The notes under the pieces are model-generated. The model was not told where the DNA came from. It did not search any database and worked only from the letters and a program-made list of their open reading frames with translations. A DNA stretch of 11,757 nt from Sulfurovum sp. (GTDB taxonomy: Bacteria; Campylobacterota; Campylobacteria; Campylobacterales; Sulfurovaceae), in NCBI GenBank assembly GCA_021159425.1, contig JAGGRU010000355.1:1-11757 (forward strand). The letters run 5' to 3'. The translations under genes were made by a program, and so were the position numbers. Positions 6,701-11,757 of the stretch are shown here, piece by piece (position 1 is the first letter of the stretch; each line of letters starts with the position of its first letter).

Positions 6701-7633
6701 TTATATACTCTGAAGGGTATTATTTAAAAATAGTCCCAAAACAATGATCAAACTTATACCCGCAGATTTATTGTAAAGTTTGTTTGCTGTAATAAACACT
6801 AGAAGCAATGTAGCTACGACCATTGTTGCAATATCAAAAAGATATGCAGGTGCATTGATTGCCATAGGGTTAATAAGAGCAGCGGCACCAAGAACAACAG
6901 TGGTATTCGCCATGTTCGAACCGATAATATTTCCTATGGCCATGTCAACTTTACCTCGCATCGCTGCAGATATACTCACAACCAATTCCGGAAGAGATGT
7001 TCCTATAGAGATCATAATGATACCTATGATCCATTCAGAGATCCCAAAATCTCTGGCGATCTCAGAGGCACTCTCTACTGTAAAATGTGCTCCAACTATT
7101 ACCAAGATAATACCGGCAAAAAGAATCGGTATGACTTTAGACCATGTGAAAGTACCTTCTTCTAAATCTTCCAGATCTTCTTCAGGAATATTTTTAGCAT
7201 CTTGAAGCAAAAAGAGTAGATATGCACCCATTAAAAGCAGTAAAAGTGCAGCATCAAATCTGGAGATCATGCCATCAATGATCATTAAAACAAACACAAG
7301 AACAGGAACTAAAGCCCATGTACTGTCTTTAGCAAAGAAATCTCTTGAGGGGTTTATCTTTTTGGAAATGATGAAAACAGTTGCCAGTACCAGAGTAATA
7401 TTGAGTATATTACTTCCGATGACATTGGCTATCGCGATATCCGGTTTATCATTATAACTGGCTGCAATACTGGCTGCCATTTCAGGTAATGAAGTACCAA
7501 GAGCAATGAGTGTTGCCCCAATGATAAATTCTGGTATCTTAAATTTTAAAGCAATGCGCTCACTTTGACTGATGAGCATCTCTGCACCCCAGATCAGTAC
7601 GCCCATAGCGATCACAAATATAACAAAATTCAA
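6701..7633 (-). CDS. CaCA-family calcium/sodium antiporter (YrbG-like)
   Basis: Inner-membrane cation/Ca2+ exchanger of 310 residues with about ten membrane segments in two inverted halves. Both alpha repeats are intact: the first has GTSLPE at 46-51 and GSNILN at 73-78, the second has GTSLPE at 211-216 and GSNMAN at 238-243. The glutamates in GTSLPE bind the ions in this family. The two halves are joined by an acidic cytosolic loop (EEDLEDLEEG at 151-160). The start is TTG at 7633, with a strong GAGGAG 7 nt upstream; the next in-frame ATG would remove most of the first membrane segment. It begins 1 nt after the ybeY stop, so the two are probably co-transcribed. It converges on mrdA with a 36-nt gap. 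The transported ion is not certain from sequence. Confidence 0.9.
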   Translation of the reverse strand: MNFVIFVIAMGVLIWGAEMLISQSERIALKFKIPEFIIGATLIALGTSLPEMAASIAASYNDKPDIAIANVIGSNILNITLVLATVFIISKKINPSRDFFAKDSTWALVPVLVFVLMIIDGMISRFDAALLLLLMGAYLLFLLQDAKNIPEEDLEDLEEGTFTWSKVIPILFAGIILVIVGAHFTVESASEIARDFGISEWIIGIIMISIGTSLPELVVSISAAMRGKVDMAIGNIIGSNMANTTVVLGAAALINPMAINAPAYLFDIATMVVATLLLVFITANKLYNKSAGISLIIVLGLFLNNTLQSI

Positions 7634-7634
7634 A

Positions 7635-8081
7635 TTAATACTCCTCTGTTCTTACTATGAGACTTGATGGCAAAGCAAAAGTCTCTATGATATCTTTTTC
7701 CTTATCTCTCATCTCTCCATTGTCTACTTCGTGGTCAAATCCTAACAGATGCAGTAAACCGTGAATGAAAAGCAGTGAGAGTTCATCTTCAGCATTATGC
7801 CCAAATTCTGTAGCTTTTTCTTTTACAAGATCTGCAGAGATGACAATGGAACCTAGAGGCATACCAAGTATTGCCTCTTCTCCAAAAGTAGTATTTATGG
7901 GAAAACTAAGTACATCAGTGACCTTGTTTTTAGCTCTATGTTCACTGTTTAACTCTTGTATCGTTTTATTGTCTGTAACAATAAGTTCTATTTCCCTCGT
8001 TGTAAGACTTTGGGCTATTTCTTCTAAAATATCAATATTGATCGTTAGATCAGTTTGATTCTCTAAGTCTATGATCTTCAT
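7635..8081 (-). CDS. ybeY: Endoribonuclease YbeY, rRNA maturation factor
   Basis: Zinc-dependent endoribonuclease of the UPF0054 family that takes part in 16S rRNA 3'-end maturation and 70S ribosome quality control. The signature HGLLHLLGFDH at 107-117 gives the three zinc-binding histidines His107, His111 and His117. The conserved TDVLSFP is at 55-61 and LGSIVIS at 76-82. The length of 148 is normal. The ATG at 8081 has GGAA about 3-4 nt upstream. It lies 23 nt after the small lipoprotein gene and 1 nt before the antiporter gene, in the same direction, so the three probably form one transcript from the promoter at 8490-8498. Confidence 0.93.
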   Translation of the reverse strand: MKIIDLENQTDLTINIDILEEIAQSLTTREIELIVTDNKTIQELNSEHRAKNKVTDVLSFPINTTFGEEAILGMPLGSIVISADLVKEKATEFGHNAEDELSLLFIHGLLHLLGFDHEVDNGEMRDKEKDIIETFALPSSLIVRTEEY

Positions 8082-8104
8082 ATTTCCAGTTTAAATTAAA
8101 TTTT

Positions 8105-8461
8105 TTAAAATCCATTAGCAATAAATGTAAATTCATATTTATGATTAGGGAATTCAGATACACTTTCAGTTATATATTGATTTCTTGTAATTTGTCTATC
8201 CCATAGTCTATACATTTGATTGTTAAACCAGTCTTTTTTATTCTTAGCTTTTATTTCTGACATAGGAGAATGATAATTTGGATCTTTTTTGGTACTTAAT
8301 CCAACTTCTCTTTGTTTTGCTTTAAATGCTGCAGTTTTTGCTTCAGAAGCATTCTCAAAACTATTGACTACAGTTTTTTGAGCTGGTACAGAAGGTGTAG
8401 TGTTGGTACACGCTGTAAAAGTAAATCCTGCAAGTACTGCGATTAGTAATTTTATTTTCAT
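8105..8461 (-). CDS. Small predicted lipoprotein of unknown function
   Basis: I do not recognise this 118-residue protein. Residues 1-17 form a signal peptide (KIKLLIAVLAGFTFTAC) with a lipobox ending at Cys18, so it is probably a lipoprotein; the next residues (TNT) contain no Asp at +2 to hold it in the inner membrane. The mature part has a Thr/Ser/Pro-rich linker, an Ala/Lys-rich likely helix at about 36-51 (ENASEAKTAAFKAKQR), and a more ordered C-terminal part with many aromatics (DWFNNQMYRLWDRQ at about 77-90). The start has AAGGGA 7 nt upstream and a clear promoter. It precedes ybeY by 23 nt. No function can be assigned from sequence. Confidence 0.8.
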   Translation of the reverse strand: MKIKLLIAVLAGFTFTACTNTTPSVPAQKTVVNSFENASEAKTAAFKAKQREVGLSTKKDPNYHSPMSEIKAKNKKDWFNNQMYRLWDRQITRNQYITESVSEFPNHKYEFTFIANGF

Positions 8462-8489
8462 ATTTATTCCCTTTAATATATATTGTAGA

Positions 8490-8498
8490 ATTATAGCA
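8490..8498 (-). promoter_or_regulatory. Extended -10 promoter for the lipoprotein-ybeY-antiporter unit
   Basis: On the minus strand the sequence reads TTTTGCTATAATTC: a perfect TATAAT (8490-8495) preceded by TGC (8496-8498). A T-rich stretch lies further upstream and no -35 box is visible, the usual epsilonproteobacterial form. The predicted transcript would start near 8483, giving a leader of about 22 nt with the ribosome site AAGGGA. It sits directly beyond the stop of the asparaginase-like gene, which separates that gene from the unit downstream. Confidence 0.7.
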
Positions 8499-8512
8499 AA
8501 ATGAACTAAAAA

Positions 8513-9004
8513 CTATATAAGAATAAATTTGCCTTTTTTTCTGTCTTTTTTGATTTTTTCGTAAGAACCGAATAGACCATTCATAACAATATAAATACCA
8601 CTTTTATCTAAGGTCTGAAGGTATCCAAATGATGAAGAAAGATTCGCAGTAGCCTCTACAGGATTTATAGAGTAGGGTACCATGGCTCCTGTAAGAATAA
8701 GTTGTTTATCTAACGCTGCATCAGCAAGATACTTCGCAGTTACTGTCATAGTATCGGTTCCATGTATAATAATGATCTTTTTATATTTTGATTGATTTAT
8801 GATTGCCAAAAGTTCCAACCTGTCATGATTATTTATTTCCAGACTGTCTTTACCTATCATATTGACCAGATTAAATTTGCATAACCAGTGAGATGCTATC
8901 TCTTTGACTGCATTTGATGTTTTGTCAATAATAAGTTCTCCATTTTCCGGGTCATACACTTTGTTAAATGTTCCCCCGGTACTAATAAGTAATATTTTAT
9001 CCAT
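8513..9004 (-). CDS. Short asparaginase-domain protein (N-terminal domain only)
   Basis: Resembles the N-terminal catalytic domain of type I/II L-asparaginases, which hydrolyse asparagine to aspartate and ammonia. STGGTF at 8-13 supplies the nucleophilic Thr12, KDSLEI at 53-58 the substrate-binding Asp/Ser, and HGTDTM at 81-86 the second catalytic Thr-Asp pair. LTGAMVPY at 104-111 is also family-typical. Full asparaginases have about 320-350 residues with a second domain that completes the active site; this one ends at 163 with a basic tail (EKIKKDRKKGKF). The stop is clean and no continuation of the second domain is seen before the next gene, so I read it as a genuine short form and not a pseudogene. 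Activity and substrate are uncertain. It is transcribed divergently from fabI, and its ribosome site is weak. Confidence 0.8.
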   Translation of the reverse strand: MDKILLISTGGTFNKVYDPENGELIIDKTSNAVKEIASHWLCKFNLVNMIGKDSLEINNHDRLELLAIINQSKYKKIIIIHGTDTMTVTAKYLADAALDKQLILTGAMVPYSINPVEATANLSSSFGYLQTLDKSGIYIVMNGLFGSYEKIKKDRKKGKFILI

Positions 9005-9035
9005 TTGTCAGTTCTTTCTTAACTATTCGTTCTAT

Positions 9036-9041
9036 ATTTTA
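9036..9041 (-). promoter_or_regulatory. Possible -10 box for the asparaginase-like gene
   Basis: TAAAAT on the minus strand, one mismatch from TATAAT, about 32 nt before the start at 9004. It is half of an 8-bp inverted repeat (9034-9041 with 9054-9061) whose other half is the fabI -10 box. No -35 box and no TGn are seen, so this is weaker than the fabI signal. Confidence 0.35.
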
Positions 9042-9050
9042 CCTCAATGA

Positions 9051-9059
9051 TGATAAAAT
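9051..9059 (+). promoter_or_regulatory. Probable extended -10 promoter for fabI
   Basis: TGA at 9051-9053 followed by TAAAAT at 9054-9059 gives an extended -10 with one mismatch to TATAAT. The predicted start is near 9066, leaving a leader of about 23 nt that contains AGGAG at 9075-9079, 9 nt before the ATG at 9089. It lies back-to-back with the possible promoter of the minus-strand gene. Confidence 0.5.
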
Positions 9060-9088
9060 ATGAGAATTAATTTTAGGAGTATTTTATT

Positions 9089-9916
9089 ATGATCATGAAG
9101 GGTAAAAAAGGTGTTATTTTAGGCATCGCCAACAAAAAGTCTATAGCATACGGTATTGCAAAGGCATGTCAAGAGCAGGGTGCCGAAATGGCCATTACAT
9201 TTCTTAATGAAAGATTTGAACAAAAGCTAGCACCAATTGCTGAAGATCTGGACTGTGGAGCCAGACTTTATCCTTGTGATGTTTCTAAGCCGGAAGAGAT
9301 AAAGGCGCTTAAAGAATCACTGGAAAAGGATATGGGGCAAATAGACTTCATTGTGCACTCTATTGCTTTTGCTCCAAAAGAAGGTTTAAGCGGACGTTTT
9401 GTAAACATAGGCAAAGAGGCATTTGACGTGTCAATGGATATCTCTGTCTATTCACTCATTGAGATCGTACGTGAGCTCAAACCGATCCTCTCTTCAGCTT
9501 CATCTGTGCTGACACTGAGTTATTACGGTGGAGAAAAATGGATCCCGAACTACAATCTAATGGGTGTGGCAAAAGCAGCTTTGGAAATGACAGTGAAATA
9601 CCTTGCTGAAGATCTTGGAAGAGATGGCATCAGAGTGAATGCTATTTCTGCCGGACCTATTAAAACACTTGCAGCAGCAGGCATAGGTGACTTTTCTTTT
9701 ATGCTTAAATGGAACAAAGCCCATGCCCCACTTAAAGAAAATGTGAGTATCAACCAGGTAGGAAACTCAGGTATGTATCTTCTTTCAGACCTAAGTTCAG
9801 GTGTTACGGGTGAGATCCATTATGTAGATAGCGGATATAACATTATGGGAATGCCTGCTGTTGAGTTTGATGAAAATGGTAAACCACACATTGCATGGAA
9901 CGGGGAGTCAAAATAG
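9089..9916 (+). CDS. fabI: Enoyl-[acyl-carrier-protein] reductase [NADH] FabI
   Basis: Cytoplasmic short-chain dehydrogenase family enzyme that carries out the last reduction of each fatty-acid elongation cycle. The NADH-binding segment GIANKKSIAYGIA is at 12-24. LTLSYYGGEKWIPNYNLMGV at 141-160 and the following AKAALE contain the catalytic Tyr155 and Lys162 (Y-x6-K) and the conserved Tyr145, matching E. coli Tyr156, Lys163 and Tyr146. HSIAFAP at 90-96 and SAGPIKTLAA at 187-196 are typical. The length of 275 is slightly longer than E. coli FabI (262) at the C-terminus. The start at 9089 is preferred over the ATG at 9095 because AGGAG at 9075-9079 is 9 nt away instead of 15. The REP doublet follows its stop within about 20 nt. 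Confidence 0.96.
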   Translation: MIMKGKKGVILGIANKKSIAYGIAKACQEQGAEMAITFLNERFEQKLAPIAEDLDCGARLYPCDVSKPEEIKALKESLEKDMGQIDFIVHSIAFAPKEGLSGRFVNIGKEAFDVSMDISVYSLIEIVRELKPILSSASSVLTLSYYGGEKWIPNYNLMGVAKAALEMTVKYLAEDLGRDGIRVNAISAGPIKTLAAAGIGDFSFMLKWNKAHAPLKENVSINQVGNSGMYLLSDLSSGVTGEIHYVDSGYNIMGMPAVEFDENGKPHIAWNGESK

Positions 9917-9937
9917 GCTTTTAGTTTATTTTCATCT

Positions 9938-10010
9938 GTAGGGTCGGTTTACCGACCACAAATTTAAGTGAACCTCTAAAATATTATATTGATCGGTAAA
10001 CCGATCCTAC
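9938..10010. repeat. REP doublet (REPIN/BIME-like element) between fabI and rlmB
   Basis: Two 20-nt hairpin units face each other: 9938-9957 on the + strand and 9991-10010 on the - strand, separated by 33 AT-rich nt. Each begins with the tetranucleotide GTAG, outermost in the doublet, followed by a GC-rich palindrome: GGTCGG-TTTA-CCGACC in unit 1 and GATCGG-TTTA-CCGATC in unit 2, read in its own direction. The units match at 18 of 20 positions, and the two differences are partners in the stem. A GTAG-type tetranucleotide at the foot of a hairpin and paired inverted units are the hallmarks of REPs mobilised by RAYT (Y1 transposase-like) proteins. No RAYT gene is in this window, so it would be a non-autonomous element. 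It may also act as a terminator, attenuator or 3'-end stabiliser for fabI mRNA. Confidence 0.75.
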
Positions 10011-10017
10011 GTAGGAT
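10004..10017 (+). promoter_or_regulatory. 14-bp palindrome containing the apparent Shine-Dalgarno of rlmB
   Basis: ATCCTACGTAGGAT is a perfect palindrome formed by the outer edge of the second REP unit and an abutting GTAGGAT at 10011-10017. The TAGGA at 10012-10016 lies 7 nt before the rlmB ATG at 10024 and is the only ribosome-site candidate there. The GTAGGAT repeats the first seven bases of the second REP unit, so it may be a truncated third copy. In RNA it could fold into a 5-bp stem with loop ACGU that hides the ribosome site. Confidence 0.55.
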
Positions 10018-10023
10018 TCAATA

Positions 10024-10794
10024 ATGTTACAACACTCCCAGAAAGATTCTCCGGAATACCTAGCCAAAAAAGCTTTTTTTGACAAAGTACTGACCATTTA
10101 TGGACGTAATGCCGTAATGGAAGCACTGGTAGATGAAGCTGTTACTATTCATAAACTTCATCTCTCCAAGTCCAACAAAGATGCTTCTGTTCTTGAAACG
10201 ATGAAAGCTATTGCTAAAAAAAGAGATATTGAAGTTGCCTACCATGATAAACAGTCTCTCTCACGTATTTCTAAAAATGCCAAGCAGGATCAAGGTGTAG
10301 CGCTTGATATAGTATTGGAACACTTTAGTGATGAAGAGAGTTTTAAAAACAGTCATAAAACCTATCGTGTCATTGCCCTTGATGCTGTGACCAACCCTCA
10401 AAATCTAGGTATGATCATCCGTTCCTGTGCCGCAGGAAATATAGATGCTATTCTGCTTCCAACTAAAGGTGCAGCGCAGATATCCCCTCTGGTGATTAAA
10501 GCCTCTGCCGGAACGCTTTTCAAAATGCCACTCATTAAAACTTCTAACCTGAAAAATACACTAAATTCTTTTAAAAAAGATGGTGCAAATATTTATACTC
10601 TATCGTCTCATGCTTCACATAGTTATAAAGAACAGAACTATAGTGATAAAACGATCTTTGTTCTTGGTAATGAGAGTGAGGGGGTAAGCCCAGAGATTGA
10701 AGCTATTTGCAATGAAAGCATAGCAATACCTATGCAAAGAGGTGTAGAATCTCTCAATGTGGCGGTTACAGCTTCGTTATTGGCATTTCTATAA
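10024..10794 (+). CDS. rlmB: SpoU/TrmH-family RNA 2'-O-ribose methyltransferase, RlmB-like
   Basis: SPOUT-fold methyltransferase that uses S-adenosylmethionine to methylate a ribose 2'-OH in rRNA or tRNA. The N-terminal substrate-binding domain spans about 24-110 (YGRNAVMEAL at 26-35, as in RlmB/TrmH proteins). Motif 1 is LDAVTNPQNLGMIIRSCAA at 119-137, with the conserved Asn and Arg. Motif 2 is FVLGNESEGVS at 212-222. Motif 3 is IPMQRGVESLNVAVTASLLA at 235-254. Together these form the trefoil-knot cofactor site. The length of 256 and the presence of the N-terminal domain favour RlmB (23S G2251) over TrmL or TrmH, but the exact nucleotide cannot be read from sequence. It follows fabI by 107 nt occupied by the REP doublet, which provides its apparent ribosome site. 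Confidence 0.88.
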   Translation: MLQHSQKDSPEYLAKKAFFDKVLTIYGRNAVMEALVDEAVTIHKLHLSKSNKDASVLETMKAIAKKRDIEVAYHDKQSLSRISKNAKQDQGVALDIVLEHFSDEESFKNSHKTYRVIALDAVTNPQNLGMIIRSCAAGNIDAILLPTKGAAQISPLVIKASAGTLFKMPLIKTSNLKNTLNSFKKDGANIYTLSSHASHSYKEQNYSDKTIFVLGNESEGVSPEIEAICNESIAIPMQRGVESLNVAVTASLLAFL

Positions 10795-10806
10795 TCTAAA
10801 CTCTTT

Positions 10807-10815
10807 TGCTATAAT
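10807..10815 (+). promoter_or_regulatory. Extended -10 promoter for the 104-residue protein gene
   Basis: TTTTGCTATAAT: a perfect TATAAT at 10810-10815 preceded by TGC at 10807-10809, 13 nt after the stop of the methyltransferase gene. The T-rich upstream bases lie partly in that gene's end. No -35 box is seen. The transcript would begin near 10822, with AAGGA at 10830-10834 and the ATG at 10841. It is nearly identical to the lipoprotein promoter on the minus strand at 8490. Confidence 0.7.
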
Positions 10816-10840
10816 AGTTTAAAATTATAAAGGAATTACT

Positions 10841-11155
10841 ATGCCTGAAAAAAAAGAAATATTCGAAAAGATCGGTATCAATGTCAGTGATGACAATATA
10901 AATATTGACCTTGGAAAAACAAAAGATTTTTTTAATTCCCTGCAAAATACACTTGAAGAAAAAGCAGAAACCATAGAAAAAGATCTCTCTGAAGGTAAAA
11001 TAGACCTTGATGATCATATGGGTATAAAAGTGGATGGTGAACATATAGATATTGACTTGAAAAAAACCAAGAGTTTCATTGAGGAGTTTGGTAAGAAGAT
11101 AGAAAATTTTCTAAGTGAGATAGATCATGTTGCCAGTAAGTTGGAGAAGAAATAA
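10841..11155 (+). CDS. Small acidic cytoplasmic protein with an internal duplication, unknown function
   Basis: I do not recognise this 104-residue protein. It has no signal peptide or membrane segment and is rich in Asp, Glu and Lys. It consists of two copies of one module about 49 residues apart. Copy 1 starts GINVSDDNINIDLGKTKDFF (12-31) and copy 2 starts GIKVDGEHIDIDLKKTKSFI (61-80); each is followed by an amphipathic helix (FNSLQNTLEEKAETIEKDL; EEFGKKIENFLSEIDHVASK). Each module looks like a short beta-hairpin followed by a helix, so the protein could be an internal pseudo-dimer. It has its own strong extended -10 promoter and the ribosome site AAGGA 6 nt before the ATG at 10841, which supports a real, well-expressed gene. 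Function cannot be assigned. Confidence 0.8.
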   Translation: MPEKKEIFEKIGINVSDDNINIDLGKTKDFFNSLQNTLEEKAETIEKDLSEGKIDLDDHMGIKVDGEHIDIDLKKTKSFIEEFGKKIENFLSEIDHVASKLEKK

Positions 11156-11206
11156 AGATCAAATAATTTAGGAAGATATATGGTTGTACCAAACTAAATA
11201 AATTAC

Positions 11207-11236
11207 TGAGGATATATAAATCCTTATATATCCTCA
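11207..11236. other. 13-bp perfect inverted repeat (hairpin), possible terminator or operator
   Basis: Arm 1 is 11207-11219 (TGAGGATATATAA), the loop is ATCC at 11220-11223, and arm 2 is 11224-11236, the exact reverse complement. It lies 51 nt after the stop of the 104-residue protein and 60 nt before the DUF2130 gene. No T-tract follows on either strand, so it is not a standard intrinsic terminator. A TATAGT at 11239-11244 begins just beyond it, so the repeat covers the -35 region of a possible promoter and could be an operator. The rest of 11156-11295 is AT-rich and shows nothing else I can support. Confidence 0.55.
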
Positions 11237-11295
11237 CGTATAGTGTTAAAACGAGAAATATTTTGTAGTAAATAGAGAAGAATAGGAATGTAAAA

Positions 11296-11757
11296 ATGAA
11301 CGAAATTATTTGTCCAAATTGTCATAAGGCTTTTAAAGTAGATGAAGCTGGTTTTGCGGATATTGTCAAACAGGTGCGTGACCATCAGTTTGAAGAAGAA
11401 TTGGCAAATAGACTTGACCTTGCTGAAAAAGAGAAAGAGAGTGCTGTGAAGCTCGCAGTTTCTGACCTTAGAGCCTCTTTACAAAAAGAACTTGCCCAAA
11501 AAGATAAACTACTCACTGAACAACTAGCAGCCAAAGAGCTAGAACTCTCCCAAATGCAGTCTAAGATACAAAATGCAGAGACAACAAAACAACTAGAAAT
11601 CTCAGATGCTCTTGAAACTATAGAAAAAGAGCGTGATGCACTGATGCATGACCTAAAAACAAAAGAAGCCGAAAAAGAGATTGCTGTGAGGTTTGCAGAA
11701 GCGACTATCAAATCTGCTTTAGAAAAAGAGTTAGCAGAAAAAGACAGACTACTCTCT
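11296..11757 (+). CDS. DUF2130-family coiled-coil protein, N-terminal part (runs off the window)
   Basis: Open from the ATG at 11296 to the window end (154 codons, no stop). It begins MNEIICPNCHKAFKVDEAGF, with a CxxC pair (Cys6, Cys9) that looks like half of a zinc knuckle, followed by ADIVKQVRDHQFEEELANRL. This matches the usual start of DUF2130-family proteins. From about residue 30 onward it is a continuous Glu/Lys/Ala/Leu-rich helix, almost certainly coiled coil, with a repeated LxKELAxKDxLL unit (about 64-74 and 142-152). The family usually has about 400-450 residues with a nuclease-like C-terminal domain, which lies outside the window. GGA at 11285-11287 is 8 nt upstream; the ATG at 11288 is out of frame. 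The cellular role of the family is not established to my knowledge. Confidence 0.8.
   Translation, partial: MNEIICPNCHKAFKVDEAGFADIVKQVRDHQFEEELANRLDLAEKEKESAVKLAVSDLRASLQKELAQKDKLLTEQLAAKELELSQMQSKIQNAETTKQLEISDALETIEKERDALMHDLKTKEAEKEIAVRFAEATIKSALEKELAEKDRLLS

Noticed and set aside
6667..6712. 7-bp inverted repeat CAGAGTA...TACTCTG between the convergent mrdA and antiporter genes
   Set aside because: The loop is 32 nt and the stem has few G-C pairs. Only four T follow on the minus strand and none on the plus strand, so I do not call a terminator.
6780..7205. Plus-strand reading frame of 141 codons opposite the antiporter gene
   Set aside because: It lies wholly antisense to a gene with clear family motifs in both halves. 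Its translation shows no family signature and it has no ribosome site.
8513..9004. Asparaginase-like gene read as a pseudogene or frameshifted fragment
   Set aside because: No in-frame or shifted continuation of a second domain occurs before the next promoter, the frame is intact with all N-terminal motifs, and a basic family-like tail ends the protein.
11385..11711. Minus-strand Ser/Ala-rich reading frame of 108 codons
   Set aside because: It is the antisense shadow of the coiled-coil coding sequence of the DUF2130 gene. The low-complexity Ser/Ala/Phe composition is what antisense of Glu/Lys/Ala codons gives.
1..11757. CRISPR array, phage genes, insertion sequences, defence or toxin-antitoxin systems, tRNA or rRNA
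   Set aside because: No regularly spaced repeats, transposase or integrase motifs, paired small toxin-antitoxin genes or tRNA-like cloverleafs were seen on either strand. Apart from the REP doublet, the window is ordinary core-genome content.

Overview
The window is low in GC and closely packed. Its gene content and order point to a Campylobacterota (epsilonproteobacterial) chromosome, most like a free-living Sulfurovum/Sulfurimonas-type organism. The order lytic transglycosylase - rlpA - kdsC - lptC - lptA - engB - small membrane protein - PBP2 is, from memory, the one seen in Helicobacter and Campylobacter. Several promoters also look epsilonproteobacterial: a clear or extended -10 box with no recognisable -35. 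Genus and species are inferred; no rRNA or tRNA is present to confirm them.

Region 1 (1-6664, + strand) is an envelope-biogenesis operon. It starts with the end of a LysM protein, probably an MltD-type lytic transglycosylase, and continues with rlpA (peptidoglycan hydrolase lipoprotein), hisB (histidine synthesis), kdsC (KDO for the LPS core), lptC and lptA (LPS transport), engB (ribosome-assembly GTPase), a short N-acetylglutamate synthase (arginine synthesis), an MreD-like membrane protein and mrdA/PBP2 (cell elongation). Genes overlap by 4 or 10 nt or are separated by 3-30 nt. An internal promoter overlaps the lptC stop codon. hisB and the acetyltransferase are amino-acid genes set into an otherwise envelope-related series.

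Region 2 (6701-9004, - strand) converges on region 1. In its own direction it holds a short asparaginase-like protein, a small unknown lipoprotein with a textbook promoter, ybeY (rRNA maturation) and a CaCA-family cation antiporter.

Region 3 (9089-11757, + strand) holds fabI (fatty-acid synthesis), an intergenic REP doublet (REPIN-like), an rlmB/trmH-type rRNA methyltransferase, a 104-residue protein built from an internal duplication, a 13-bp perfect hairpin, and the 5' part of a DUF2130-family coiled-coil protein that runs off the window.

The most notable non-coding signal is the 73-bp element at 9938-10010. Two inverted REP hairpins carry outermost GTAG/CTAC tetranucleotides and differ by a compensatory base-pair change. 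A third partial copy next to it supplies the apparent Shine-Dalgarno of the methyltransferase gene. I see no CRISPR array, phage, insertion sequence, toxin-antitoxin pair or defence cluster.
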